NCBI GenBank assembly: GCA_025345505.1
Contig: JANVCC010000270.1
Span: 4,725,546-4,789,545, forward strand
Direction: 5' to 3'
Length of the DNA: 64,000 bases
Source of the DNA: Todiramphus chloris collaris
Taxonomy: Eukaryota; Chordata; Aves; Coraciiformes; Alcedinidae
Shown one piece after another: positions 37,938 through 48,956 of this stretch. A program made the position numbers and the translations under genes. The notes below the pieces were generated by a model. The model saw nothing but the letters and a program-made list of their open reading frames with translations. It searched no databases and was not told the origin of the DNA. The number at the start of each line of letters is the position of its first letter. Position 1 is the stretch's first letter.

Positions 37938-38869
37938 TCGTTGTTGCTTGAGGGGTGCCTGGGACAGTTAAGCGCCTCTAGAAAAGGGCTTAGTGCTTTT
38001 ATTTTCTACTGCTGGACCAGCTTATGGGGCTAACTGTGGCTGTGGTCCATCCTGGTGTGGTCACTGGTCTTCCTTCCAGATCACTGTCCTGTATCTAACA
38101 ACTTATTCAAAAGACTAAATCAGTCTTGATTTTAAGACTTCAGAGGATTTGTCTGTTTTCTTTATCGCTTGATGAATTGCTCTCCCTGTTTAAAAAAGCA
38201 ACAAAAACAATAACACCAAAAGTGTCTTATTTCAGATTTGCATCTAAGGACCTATTGTTATTTTAAAGCTATTGAAGCTGTTGTTATTTCAAGAGAAACG
38301 TGATTGCTTCTTTTAAAAAATCAAGACAATGATAAGGTAAAACATTTTTTTTAACCTAAATATCCCACTACCTACACACTAAGACAAGACAAGGGTTCAG
38401 CAACCCTACAAGCCATAGCTAGCCAGGATGTGGTAAAATAAAGACATTAACAGCAGCCTTTCCTTTGAATTCACTTGCAAGGGACCTCATCGTTTCAGAC
38501 CATAATATTTTTCTCTTTGAGTCAGGGTGTAGTACTATGTACTTGCTTAGTCCTCATGAATGCTTTGCTCTCATTTCACTAAATGTTAATTTGCATGAGA
38601 TACTTGTGGCTTTAAAGAGACAGCAGTGGCTCTCTCTGCCTACCAATCTAATTTCCTTCCATCTGAAAACAATCAGGGAGTTCTGGAGAACATCATCAAC
38701 ATCCCTGTTCTGACAGGAGACACGCTCGTTTCTAAGTGAATGCACAAAAAATAAAGCCCTTAGTCGTAGTTTATTATGTTCACACAAGTGGCACTTCAAG
38801 TTAAAGAATACCTTCCAAATACATTATTGTTCAGACCGTGTACATTTTCAACTTCCCTGAGGAAAGTGT

Positions 38870-39060
38870 GCCTTAATTAGCCAGCTGTAATCCAAATGAT
38901 AGTTTCTCATTTGTTAAAGCTGTTAAAATACCTTAAATCAGCTGCTTGTGTCTGAAGTAATAATAAAATAACTGCATTAGCAAAAACTATCTGAGTGCGA
39001 GAGGGCTATAAATAGATAGGAGGTGGATTGGACAGTCGGCAGATACCGAGTTGGAATAAA
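38870..39060. promoter_or_regulatory. AT-rich block with homeodomain-like cores and a TATA box
   Basis: CCTTAATTAGCCAGCTGTAAT, CATTTGTTAAAG and further TAAT motifs lie close together, followed by GGCTATAAATAG near 39006-39017. The E-box CAGCTG also occurs. Composition suggests either a regulatory element or a TATA-type promoter reading right. No transcript evidence is available. Confidence 0.18.
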
Positions 39061-41856
39061 AGCATCTTACTTAAGCCAAAAACATGGCAACCAACATTTT
39101 CTGTTATAAAAATATTTGAGATTAATTTAGTTTTTATGAAAGCTGTCTGAAACTGAGATGAATAGCAGCATTTCTCTGTTTGTTTACAAGGCAGTACCTG
39201 CAGTGGAAAGCGAGGCACCTTGTGAGCACTGCCAGCAAACCTTTGGTTGTATTCAAGAATCCTTTTTGCCAGGTGATAAGGATGACTGTGTGTTCATGCT
39301 CTCTTGGGGTAACCTCTGCCTTGGTAACGCTTGTCATTTGAGCAAATTGTATGACAGGTCTGTGAAGTGGATTACTACTGTCCACTAGAGGCTGTAATGA
39401 GACCAACAATGTCATTTTATGACAAATTGAAGACTTAAGACTGTAATGATCAATAATTGTGAAATTGCTTTTCACGCTCGAATACACTGCCAATCACAGG
39501 ATTGCCCTGAATGTGGATGTTTAAAAAAACCCAAAAATCCAACTTCTTATTCCTCTTACTCTCCCATTTTTCAAAGATACTATTAATTGTATAAAACACG
39601 CAGTGTAGGGGACACATTACAACTAGTGGGTTGAAAGACAGTCTCTTTTAGACTGCGCACACCTTGCGTGTTGGAATGACTAATATCTTTTGGTCGAGAC
39701 CACATTCAGCTGGGAGTTGTAACTGTTTCAGCACATCAGCAACAGCAAATAAAAACTCTCCAGAGGATGTGGGTTCTTGTGTCCCACTCACCACTGTGGC
39801 ATCAGAGCCCCCCGTCCGTGGTGCCCTCAGCCAGCTGGCTACCATCTGACACGTGTCCCTGCTCTCGTTCCCTCCCCAGGGGCAGGAAAGGCTGCAGTGC
39901 TTCCCAGTTTGCTGCTGCTTTCCTATAGGCACCCCTTGCTATGTGCCCTCCTCAGTGGGGGCAAGGTGCTGGGGTTCAGGGTGGCTCTTTGCTGCCAGGA
40001 GCGTGCACTTGCAGGTCTTTGGGATGGTAGCCCTTGAGCAGGACCTGACCATTTCAGTGCTGAGCAGCTTCTCTTTATTCCTGCTGTCTGAACTAGCCCT
40101 GTGGCAGGTAAAACCATGTCTACTACACAGCAAATTACTTTCTCTTCTGGTTTAGTTCTGCACTTAGTAGATACTGAGGGACCCCTGTCCCAGCCGTTCA
40201 GTAAAGGTCACATCAGGTGCTGTTCCCCACACCTTCTGCCTTCACCAGCACCTCCATATTTTGAGGTGTTCTTTATGGGGGGATATATGGAGCCCCAGAG
40301 CAGGCCCTCAGCTGAGGAGCTGCAGAGGCACAAGGGTGTCTTGTGCTGTGGTAACATATCTTGTGTGTCAGGCAATGTCTGTGGAGGCACAGTCCCCTCA
40401 TCTCTTCTCTGTTCATGCAACCAACATGTACCAAGTCAAAACAGAGGTGAGGAATAGCTTATGAACCTGACGTGGCTCGTGGCAGTTGTGGTGCTTCCCA
40501 TAGCCACGTGTGAAGGCTGCCTACTGGCTCAGGAAGACAATAATGCTTTGACTAGCAATGGACTCACATTTTAGGCCTCTCTTTTCAACTCTGAAGCAGA
40601 AACATAGACAAAGATGTAAAAGCCTGGAGCGTGGCAAAAAATGTGGGTCCTGTGGCAAGCACCATGGCCACAGAATAGAGGAATACACAAGCCTCTTACA
40701 TGAGCCTGCTGCAGAAGGGAAAGTTGCCCAAAGCTTGCTTCAGCATGAATGTGGCTTCTCTTTCTCCGAGCGTGCCACACCTCTTGGCAAGGTGAATGCT
40801 GGAGAAGGAAGGATTCCTTTCTCCTGAGGTCACGCTCTGTACAACTGGAATAAAAAAAGGTGGCAGACGGGAGAATGCCGTGTACTCAGAATTGAACCCT
40901 GATGACAGGGTTGCAGCTTCTCCAGGGCTTTCACTTCATTTTCAGTAATCTCCAGTCTCTGTCTCTCTCTCCCTTGGTTCCTTTTATTAAATCAATGAAC
41001 CTTGCATTAACTGGGTGAAGATAATTTTGCTGTCTGCTGCTGTAGCTTCACTGTCTCGTAGTGCTGAGTGGCACGTTTGTCCAGACATCTTGGCCTACTG
41101 GTGCTTTTGTCCCCAGGCCACTCCTAGAATGGAAAATGATGTTGGATTTCATAGAGAACCTGAACTAAAGATGCAGAAGGTGCTGTGGTAAAAAATCCTT
41201 ATGCTTCATAAAGAGAGTCTATATTACAGTCTCAACTCTAAATCAAGAGCACTGCAGCTTACAATGTTATTATTACATTCTCTAGCAATTACGGTGAACT
41301 AGTGCAGTCATTTATAGCAGGGACTACTTTGCTGATCTGCATAATGACAGGCTGAGTCCTACAGTACTTTGCATCTAGACTCTTAACACTAGATTTAATG
41401 CTGAAATCTAATGCTAGCACGTAACGGACACACAGGAGAGAGACCCACGCTAGAAACCCTGTGCCCTGGAGCTCACTGAGGTGACAAATTGGTATGAGCT
41501 GCGATCAGCAGCCTGGCCTGGACGGCCGCCTTGCAGGGAGTGCACATCTGAGGCCTGTGACCCCACGGCGTCCAGCTCCACGGGGCTGGTACGTAACGGC
41601 CTTTGGTATTTATGCAACATTTTTTGCAATGTCCTTGGGGTGGGGAGAGGCTTTCTCTCTGCTGTACCTCCCTTCCTGATGCCAAAGCCGAGAGCGAATG
41701 GCTCCTTACGGACCGCTGTCAGGTCGCGTGCAAGCATAGCAGCCCGCTGTCCTTCGGCTGTGTTCCTCCCATTCATCGCTCCCATCATTTGTTTTATTTC
41801 TCAAAGTTGTACCTGCCTTGGTCATTTGATGTTTTTTCTTTTTTTTTCCCCCCAAG

Positions 41857-41980
41857 ACTTGAAGTCCAGACTGAGCCAGCCCAGACGGAGGATATTTTCT
41901 CCAGTCTCCGTTTTGCATCCGTACTCGTTGTTTGCCCATCACTGCAGTTTATGGCACTGCAGAGACCTGTGTGGAGAGAG
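41857..41980 (+). other. Exon-like segment, 124 nt, candidate
   Basis: A strong polypyrimidine acceptor (TTTTTTTTTCCCCCCAAG, ending 41856) and a good donor (GAGAG/GTGAGAG, donor at 41981) bound this segment. Two frames remain open through it and neither peptide is recognised. It lies about 0.7 kb upstream of the main CpG island, so it would be an upstream or non-coding exon if real. Confidence 0.2.
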
Positions 41981-42764
41981 GTGAGAGTAATAAGCTGATG
42001 CTGGAGCGCCAGGGAAGTGTAAATCGCCTTAGCTGGGGGCGGGGGAGGGAGGTGGGGAGAGGCTCGCAGTGGTCTGTGTACAGCTGGGAGAGATGCGCGG
42101 GGATCTTTGATGAAATGCGTGCGAAGGAATCCAGAGGGAGTTAGTACCCAAACATGCGTGGTTCAGCCCTGCCTGTCTTGTAGTTCAGTGACGGTATGAG
42201 TCAGAGCCTCTCTGGTCTGAATGAAGTGGAAGGTACTTTCTACAAAGCAACTCAAGCATATGCCAAGGATCCGGATAAATAAAACTAATTCAGAAAAAGG
42301 GAGTGGGATGCAGGCTCTTTGCTCTAAATCACTTTGCAGTTCTCCACAGTGAAATGCAATATGGCATCTTAAATAAAATCACCCTCTTCTGACTCTTGCA
42401 GAGGCTGCTTCAGAGCATTCCCTGGCTTCCAGCACAGTTTTATTTCCTCCCTTAGAGAGACAGACCAGCCTTGACTGAGCAACTGATTTTCATGCATCCT
42501 TTAAACCAGCATTCCCTGCCATTTCTGAAGGACAGCACGCTTTGCTGGCTGTCTCCTCCGTCCCCCTTAAACAATATAGGTTTGGGGTTGGTTTTTTTTT
42601 CCCCTTCCCAGCTCATTTCTTTCCGCCTGCAAAGTGCTTTGAGATCCCCGCGACGCAGCCTGCTACGGGAGCGGGGACTTGTGTGGAACGGCGGCGTGCG
42701 CAGGGATTAATCCCGCCGTGGAGAGCCAGCCTGGCCTTCCAAGTGTTACAAGGGGAAGGAGGAG

Positions 42765-42770
42765 GTAAGT
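42765..42770 (+). promoter_or_regulatory. Candidate splice donor at CpG island
   Basis: GGAG/GTAAGT matches the donor consensus at every intronic position of the core. It sits just before the assembly gap, inside the CpG island, where the donor of a 5' untranslated or first coding exon would be expected. Confidence 0.4.
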
Positions 42771-42785
42771 GCCGAGGCGAGGCGA

Positions 42786-43185
42786 NNNNNNNNNNNNNNN
42801 NNNNNNNNNNNNNNNNNNNNNNNNNNNNNNNNNNNNNNNNNNNNNNNNNNNNNNNNNNNNNNNNNNNNNNNNNNNNNNNNNNNNNNNNNNNNNNNNNNNN
42901 NNNNNNNNNNNNNNNNNNNNNNNNNNNNNNNNNNNNNNNNNNNNNNNNNNNNNNNNNNNNNNNNNNNNNNNNNNNNNNNNNNNNNNNNNNNNNNNNNNNN
43001 NNNNNNNNNNNNNNNNNNNNNNNNNNNNNNNNNNNNNNNNNNNNNNNNNNNNNNNNNNNNNNNNNNNNNNNNNNNNNNNNNNNNNNNNNNNNNNNNNNNN
43101 NNNNNNNNNNNNNNNNNNNNNNNNNNNNNNNNNNNNNNNNNNNNNNNNNNNNNNNNNNNNNNNNNNNNNNNNNNNNNNNNNNNNN
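42786..43185. other. Assembly gap, 400 N
   Basis: Exactly 400 undetermined bases in the most GC-rich part of the window. The right edge is a run of 24 G (43186-43209). Loss of first exons in extreme-GC DNA is a known weakness of bird assemblies. The true size and content are unknown. Confidence 0.99.
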
Positions 43186-43340
43186 GGGGGGGGGGGGGGG
43201 GGGGGGGGGCCGTGCGGTGCGTGTGCGCCGGGCGGGCCCGGCGGGGCGCAGCGCGGGGCCGGGCCGGGTGCCGGCGGGGCCGGTCGCCGCCGCACGGCGT
43301 ATGTAGTACGGGGCTGGGCGGCTGCCGGAGGGTGAATGAA

Positions 43341-43378
43341 GCGAGGAGGAGGCGGCGGCGGAGGAGGAGGAGGCGGCG
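43341..43378. repeat. GGA/GGC trinucleotide repeat
   Basis: Alternating GAG, GCG and GGC triplets within the CpG island. Depending on frame it would encode Gly, Arg or Glu/Ala runs. Typical of GC-rich 5' untranslated or first-exon sequence. Confidence 0.9.
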
Positions 43379-43622
43379 CTGGGGCTGGGATGTGCCCGGC
43401 AGCAGCCCCGCTCCGCTTCACTCAGGGCCCAGGCCGGCTGCAGACGCCACCCGGTACTGCCGACCGGGGGAAGCGGGGGCGGGAGGGGCAGCGCCGGCGG
43501 AGGGACGGGGAGGGAAGGCCCGGCGGGAGGGGGGGGAAGGAGGAACCGGGGGGGGGGGGCAGCGGCCGCGGGGTCCGGCTGGCTGCGTCCCGAGGCTCCC
43601 GCGGGGAGCGGGGCCGGGGTTC

Positions 43623-43623
43623 C

Positions 43624-43655
<32 letters not shown>

Positions 43656-43656
43656 C
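43623..43656. repeat. (CCG)n trinucleotide repeat
   Basis: About eight CCG units followed by CCA CCA. CCG/CGG tracts in 5' untranslated regions are often length-polymorphic. Confidence 0.92.
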
Positions 43657-43823
43657 GGGGCTCCGCTCGCCTCCGGCGGCGGCCGCTGCCCTCCTGCCGC
43701 TCACCTCCCGCCTGGGGTTTGCCTGGGTCGGGCTGGGTGGTTGGCTCGTGGGGCTTCGGGGTTTGGGTTTGTTTGTTGGGTTTTGTTGTTTGATAATTTT
43801 TTTTCTGCCTTTGGTTTGGTTGG

Positions 43824-43840
43824 TTTTTTTTTTTTTTTTT
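43824..43840. repeat. Poly(T) tract
   Basis: Seventeen T residues just right of the CpG island, after a GTTT-rich stretch. Simple repeat that could also serve as a pyrimidine tract. Confidence 0.85.
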
Positions 43841-44857
43841 CTTCCTAAGCCATCGTAATTTGCCGGCAGGAAACAAATAAATGACCCCTGGTATGTTTGT
43901 GGGTGCTGAATCCGCCAGTGCAATGCCTGAGGATATTAAAGTCTAAATTAAAGCACGCTGGAAGACGTTGGCTTTTGCTGTAATAGTAATAGCGATAATA
44001 ATAAAATGACAGAATTGGGAGCGATTTACATGTTATTGAAGAGGAGGAATTACTGAAGAGTAATAATAGAAAAGAAAACAAGTCGGAAGCCCGTTATATA
44101 ATGCACTGTGTAGACAACGAGAACGACAGGCTATTTTTATTTTGTTTACCGTATGCTGTGTAATAGGGACTCCTCTGAGCAGCATCTCTTCCCCTGTGAG
44201 CCCGAACTCCAGATAGAACTGGAGGAAAAATTTTAAGCATTCCTGTTATGCCCAGACGAAGAAATCCGTGCTTGTAAAGCCTTCCGCCTTACAAATGTTT
44301 TCTGTGTGCTGATCGGCGAGGCTGCAGGTAGATGACCTTTGCTGGAGACCTTTTCCCTTTTGTATGGTAAAGAAATTCATATTTTGTAGTGCAGGTTACA
44401 CTTTAACCTTTAACGCTCATGGTTATGTATTTTATGCCGTAATGGTTACTTTACGTGTCAGATGTGGTCAGGCGTAGTGAGTTACTCTGCTTACACACCG
44501 AGAAGTCAAGGACTTTTAATTTCAGTTTCGAACGAAGCCTTCCCCTAAAGGAAAATCCCGGCTTCGTGTTAATCTATTTGTGTTCGGGTGATGGAGACGG
44601 TTTGGTGTTCTGGTGCGGAGCAAGGGTTATGAATGAGGGAGAGGGGAATTGAGAATGGCCAGGGAAAATATTACACTGTAGTTATTTTTGCGGTGCTGTG
44701 AGATAATAGTAAGTTGTAATTGCACGCTATTACACCTGATTTGTTTGTAAAACCGGCTCGGTATTTTACGGGCAGCAGGGTTGTTTTTTTAACGAGTGGC
44801 TGCAGTCCTCTCACTTCTAGCATAAGGCAGAGGTCAATAGATTTTCCTCCGCGCTCG

Positions 44858-44880
44858 CCTGTCTGTCTGTCTGTCTCTCT
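44858..44880. repeat. (TGTC)n microsatellite
   Basis: About four TGTC units followed by TCTC. Simple repeat. Confidence 0.85.
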
Positions 44881-44994
44881 CATCACGTAGCGACATGTCA
44901 GCGGAGTAGGCTTTCAGCGCGCTTACTCCAGCCCTGATCAGTCATGTAATTAGATCAGGCTGCCATGGTAACAGACGGTGTTCTCCGTCCAGTC

Positions 44995-45110
44995 AGGTGT
45001 GTGTGCCGCTGGCGGGCAACCCACCGGGCTACCACCGGCCCCGCACGGGCCACGGTGGCGGTGTGCGGCCAGCACGGCCACCGCCCGGGGCTTGCCGAAA
45101 ATCGAAGGAT
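44995..45110. promoter_or_regulatory. Short CpG-dense patch with inverted repeat
   Basis: A little over 100 bases with dense CpG, including several CCACCGG/GGCGGTG words. GGCGGTG near 45057 and CACCGCC near 45081 can pair as a short stem. It stands alone in AT-rich flanks and may be a satellite of the main CpG island or a local regulatory site. No known motif class is recognised. Confidence 0.2.
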
Positions 45111-48100
45111 GCCGGTGGTGATTTCCTAATGGCTGAACTTCTCGGGAAGGGTGTTCTCTGCCTGCTGTAGTGTCAGGCGGATGGGACGGTACGTGGCACG
45201 CTTAGCAGGTTAGCCAAATCGTCAGTTCCACTTGCCTTTATTATTAGCAGATTAACAAAGATGTGGTGCTTTGTAAAAATGCTTTTGGCTTATAAAAGCT
45301 TGCATGAAAGTTTTGTTAGAGTTTTCCTTTTTTTTTTCCTTTCTTTCTTTTTTTTTTTCTTTCCCCTTGGCTGTCTGCTTTAACTGTTTGGTGGCTGTAA
45401 CAGTGTTTATGAGATAGTGACAGTTCCCATTCCAGCATTTGTATTTTAGGCCACAGGCTCATTATTCTCACTCATGTACTGTACTTTGCACCTTCTGGCC
45501 AGTAAAGCTAAAATCGGTGATACCTGATTACGCGATGGTCACTTAGGTTTGTTAAGCCTCTTCATAGTTCTTAGCAAGGTCTAGGCTCTTCTGTGTTGTA
45601 GGGGAAAGCTGACTTCATTTTCTCTTGATGAAACTCCAAGTATATACTATGAAAACGAGTATTCTCATCAGTAAATAACTCGTTCGTGGTATTAAGAAGA
45701 TTTTGCTTTTTAATTATTTTTTTAATTTGTGCTCATCAAAATTTTATAGCTATGGAGCAAGAGACTTCCTCTCACAGAGTAACACCTTGAAAGAATACAC
45801 AGTCTCATTAATTTTGAACTGCATGCTGCTCTTAAAAGCATCTTTTCTCAAGGCGTGTGTATTTCTTTCCCAGTGCTGGGACACTGCTCTGTTGAGCCCC
45901 TTCTTCACAAACGTAGGTATCATTTATTATTATTTTTTTTTTAAAGGCACCAAATTTGGCACTCTGCTCGAACGTCATAAATCTGGAGCGACTCCAGGGG
46001 ACGGGATTGTGAGCCACTTACATGGGTGTATATCTAGAATAACTCCATTTATTGGACCTAATCCAGGCATATAGTAGAGTAGCAGAGCTCAGGGATCTGC
46101 TGCGTATCGCCATTAGTTTCTCTCTTATCTTTTCACGGCAAAAAGCACTGTGGGCTTAACTAGGATTGGTGCCTGTTGAAGGAGCTGCGGGAAGCGCCCG
46201 CTGAAGTGGTTAACACCCCGGGTCCAGTCCCTAATCTTGCGTGCGCTTACACTAATATTGAACTTGGCCCGGAGGATTTTGTGTCTCAGTGATGAGAAAT
46301 CATCAGCACCCACAGCTCCCGAGCGTTTGTAGTACCAGGCTGGAACATAATGCAATCCAGAAATATCTCAGTACAAGAGATGTTTTAATCGCTCTGATGG
46401 TAGCGCACCGGGGCTGGAGGAGGGGAGGAGAAATGCCTGTCGGTCTGTTCAGCTCTGGCAGTGCCAGGCAGCTGTGGGTTCGGTGTGATGAGTTTGCAGG
46501 TCTCAGCCTGCCTGCCCAGCACAGGCCTTTCTCCTCCGAGGGCCGAGGGGACGGGGAGTTTGCAGGCGGTTTCCTACACCCAAAGCGTAGCTTTTTTAGT
46601 GCCTCGACCAACTCGTCCTTCTTGTTGGGAGAGAATATCCTCTGCTCGGCATGGCTGCCTCTGGTTTGGGCCTCCAGACTGAGGAGGTGGCTTGAAATAG
46701 AAGAGCTTGTTAGGAGGACGGGCTGGAGAGAGCGGAATAATTGCGTGCAGGACAACTCCTGTAGAGTCAGCCTTTGTGCGCCGCGTGCCGCTTATACATA
46801 TTTTATTGTGAGACGAATTACCTGTGTGGCTGGGAGCGTTAGAAAGTAATTATTTTCAGAAAGGCCCTATATACATAGTTAAAAGGCTTTTTGAAAATAA
46901 ACAGTGTAGCTTTTCTCCCTTCCAGCCTGATTGAATTTGTTTGGAAAGGTTGAAAAAACTAGTCTTGTTTTGAAAGGCATTTACAAGAGACCTGGAATTT
47001 CACTTAACAGAAATTTTTATGTAATAGATCCAGTGGCCTAGTTTCCTGTTAATTAAGGAAATAGACACTTAAATGCAGTCACCTGAAAAGCAACTACAGA
47101 TTTAAACATTAGAGTTGAAATTGTTTTAGTAACGTAGCCGGTAGAACAAAATCAAGGCCTGCTTTTCTCCTTGCTGAAGTTCAGCAGCACGTCTGAGTCG
47201 CCAGCAGCCGGGGTTGTCACCGTCATTGTTGGTACAGCGCGCTGCTCTTGTCGGGGTGTGCTAATTGCAGGGGAAACGCAATACAGAAGCATGGCAGGCT
47301 CTGAAGGAAGCGAGTGTCAGGATTGCATAGATGGTCTGAAGCCCCGGCTGGCTGCGAAGCTACTCCAGTGTGCGAGGCAGCTCACGCTGGTGCCGCTCGA
47401 GAGGAGTCGGGCTGTGTGACAGCCTTAGCTGAGCGTGCAGGTTGTGAATGATGTGGCTGCTTCGGAGGGTGCAGCGCTTGCGGGTCACGCGGTGCAGGTA
47501 ACAGGTTTAGTTGCAGGTCTCTCCCGAGACTGCTGTAACCAGCTCTGCTTGAACAAATAAAAATACGGCTAGCGTGAGAAACAGGAGTACGACAGGTTTG
47601 GCACAGGTAGATGTTTCATTGCAAAGAAATGACGTGCTGTGTTCCAGTGGCTGCAGCTTTGCTAAGTGAAGATCCTGACCTCATCCTTTCATTTCGCTTC
47701 TATGCAGGACTCTTAAGAGCCATAAATAAATAAATAGGCGTTTGGACAAAGGCTCTGTATTTTGGAGCCTTGTACAGTGGTTCATGTTCTTTGTAAAAAA
47801 AAAAAGTTGGAGATTTTTTTTTCTTGGTTTTGGCTGATCTGATACATGACTAACATTATAAAACATAAGAAACTTTGCAGACTCCTGACTTTTGCAGAAA
47901 GGCAAAAACCGGATCGATGACTGTAATACCTTTCTGATCTTGAGAATGCAGTGCTTCATTTTTTTCCCCTTAAAGCGGTAGTACAAGGTGGTTGTACAAC
48001 ATGTGCAGATCTGTATGTGCACTGGTCCCAGTCTGCAGAGTTACTTTACTATGTGTTCCAGTGAGGGTTTTGCTGAATGAGGGTTGATTCAAGAACCTAT

Positions 48101-48835
48101 GCAGAGTTAAGTGTGTGTGTAAATCCTTCTGTAAATAGGAAGGAGTAAGTATGCTCGTAAACTGAAACGACAGAAATGCTTCTTGGTGAGGGAGGAACGG
48201 TCCCGCTAAATCCACTTTTTATCCCAAGAGTGATGAAAATATTTGGTGAGATTCCAAGTGAAAAAAAAAAAAACATACATATTTTGCTTAATATGTGATG
48301 TCAGCAGAAATTCAATGCTCTTTTTGTAATTTTACTGAGCAACAATAAAAGAGATTCACGTGGGTAGAGTTGTTCTTTGCTTATGTTATTTGGGAATTCC
48401 TGGTGATATGCACTGGCTCAAATGTGCCGCTGTTAGTGACAAAACAGTGCACAAGGTAACGTTGCATTCCCAAAGGTGATTATTTTTCACCTGACAGTAG
48501 TAGTTTCAGCAGAATGTTTTCTGGATGATGCTCCTCCTCAAATAAAATATGTTCTGTTGGCAGCAGAGACAGTCATCTCAACTCACTTGTGATTCTTCAC
48601 CTCATTAAGATCACATTTGGGAGAAGAGCACTCAGTTTGAATAAATGGGCTCTGCTCTCTACTGTATGTGGGATTAAATCTATAGTTTATTTGTGCTTGA
48701 GTAATAGTGAAAGCGTTCTCCCTCGGTCTTCGTTAGGGTGGCTTAGTGTGTTGTGAAATGTTTGACTCTTAACTGTGGTTTTGTTTGTGTTTCTTTTTAT
48801 TTTGCTTTCCATCTCCTCAACTCCTGGCTCCACAG

Positions 48836-48956
48836 TCACGTCGCAGGCGAAGCCAGATGGGCAAGCAATACAAGCTGTGAATTTATCCTTGACCCCTGTA
48901 GGACAGTGACCACCTTCGTTTTTGTCTTCACCATACAGATATGCACTGCCAATAAG
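48836..48956 (+). other. Exon-like segment, 121 nt, candidate
   Basis: A long pyrimidine-rich tract (TTTGCTTTCCATCTCCTCAAC) leads to CACAG at 48835, and AAG/GTGAGAA gives a donor at 48957. One frame is open across the whole segment (41 codons, from HVAGEARWASNTSCEF to QICTANK), with one base of the preceding codon at its start. I do not recognise the peptide. It lies 5.2 kb downstream of the CpG island on the same strand as its donor, so it could be a second exon, coding or not. Confidence 0.22.

Larger units (their letters stand above)
33129..42639. other. Non-coding stretch upstream of main CpG island
   Basis: About 9.5 kb. It contains one MIR-like relic, an exon-like segment (41857-41980), a poly(T) tract, and AT-rich blocks near 38870-39060 with TAATTAGC-type cores and a TATAAATAG box at about 39009. 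A 230-codon frame (36126-36818) is present but shows no known domain and is partly poly-Phe translated from a T run. Confidence 0.5.
42640..43790 (+). promoter_or_regulatory. Large CpG island, probable promoter and first exon
   Basis: GC and CpG rise sharply from about 42640 and stay very high to about 43720 on both sides of a 400-N gap, with GGCGGCG, CCGCCG and GGGGCCGGGCCGG blocks. Before the gap, GGAG/GTAAGTGCC at 42765 is an excellent plus-strand splice donor, consistent with the end of an upstream exon. After the gap, ATG codons open long frames rich in Gly, Arg, Pro or Ala in several frames, as GC-rich repeats do, so no start codon can be trusted. It is the most likely transcription start of a gene whose coding exons lie outside the window or are unrecognised. 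Direction rests only on that donor. Confidence 0.65.

Noticed and set aside
42542-43923. Very long frames across the CpG island on both strands (up to 436 codons)
   Set aside because: Much of their length is translated N gap. The rest is low-complexity Gly/Pro/Arg/Ala from GC-rich repeats in several frames at once.
46289-46849. 186-codon plus frame overlapping a 150-codon minus frame
   Set aside because: Both strands are open over the same GC-rich interval, which is typical of composition effects. Neither resembles a known protein.
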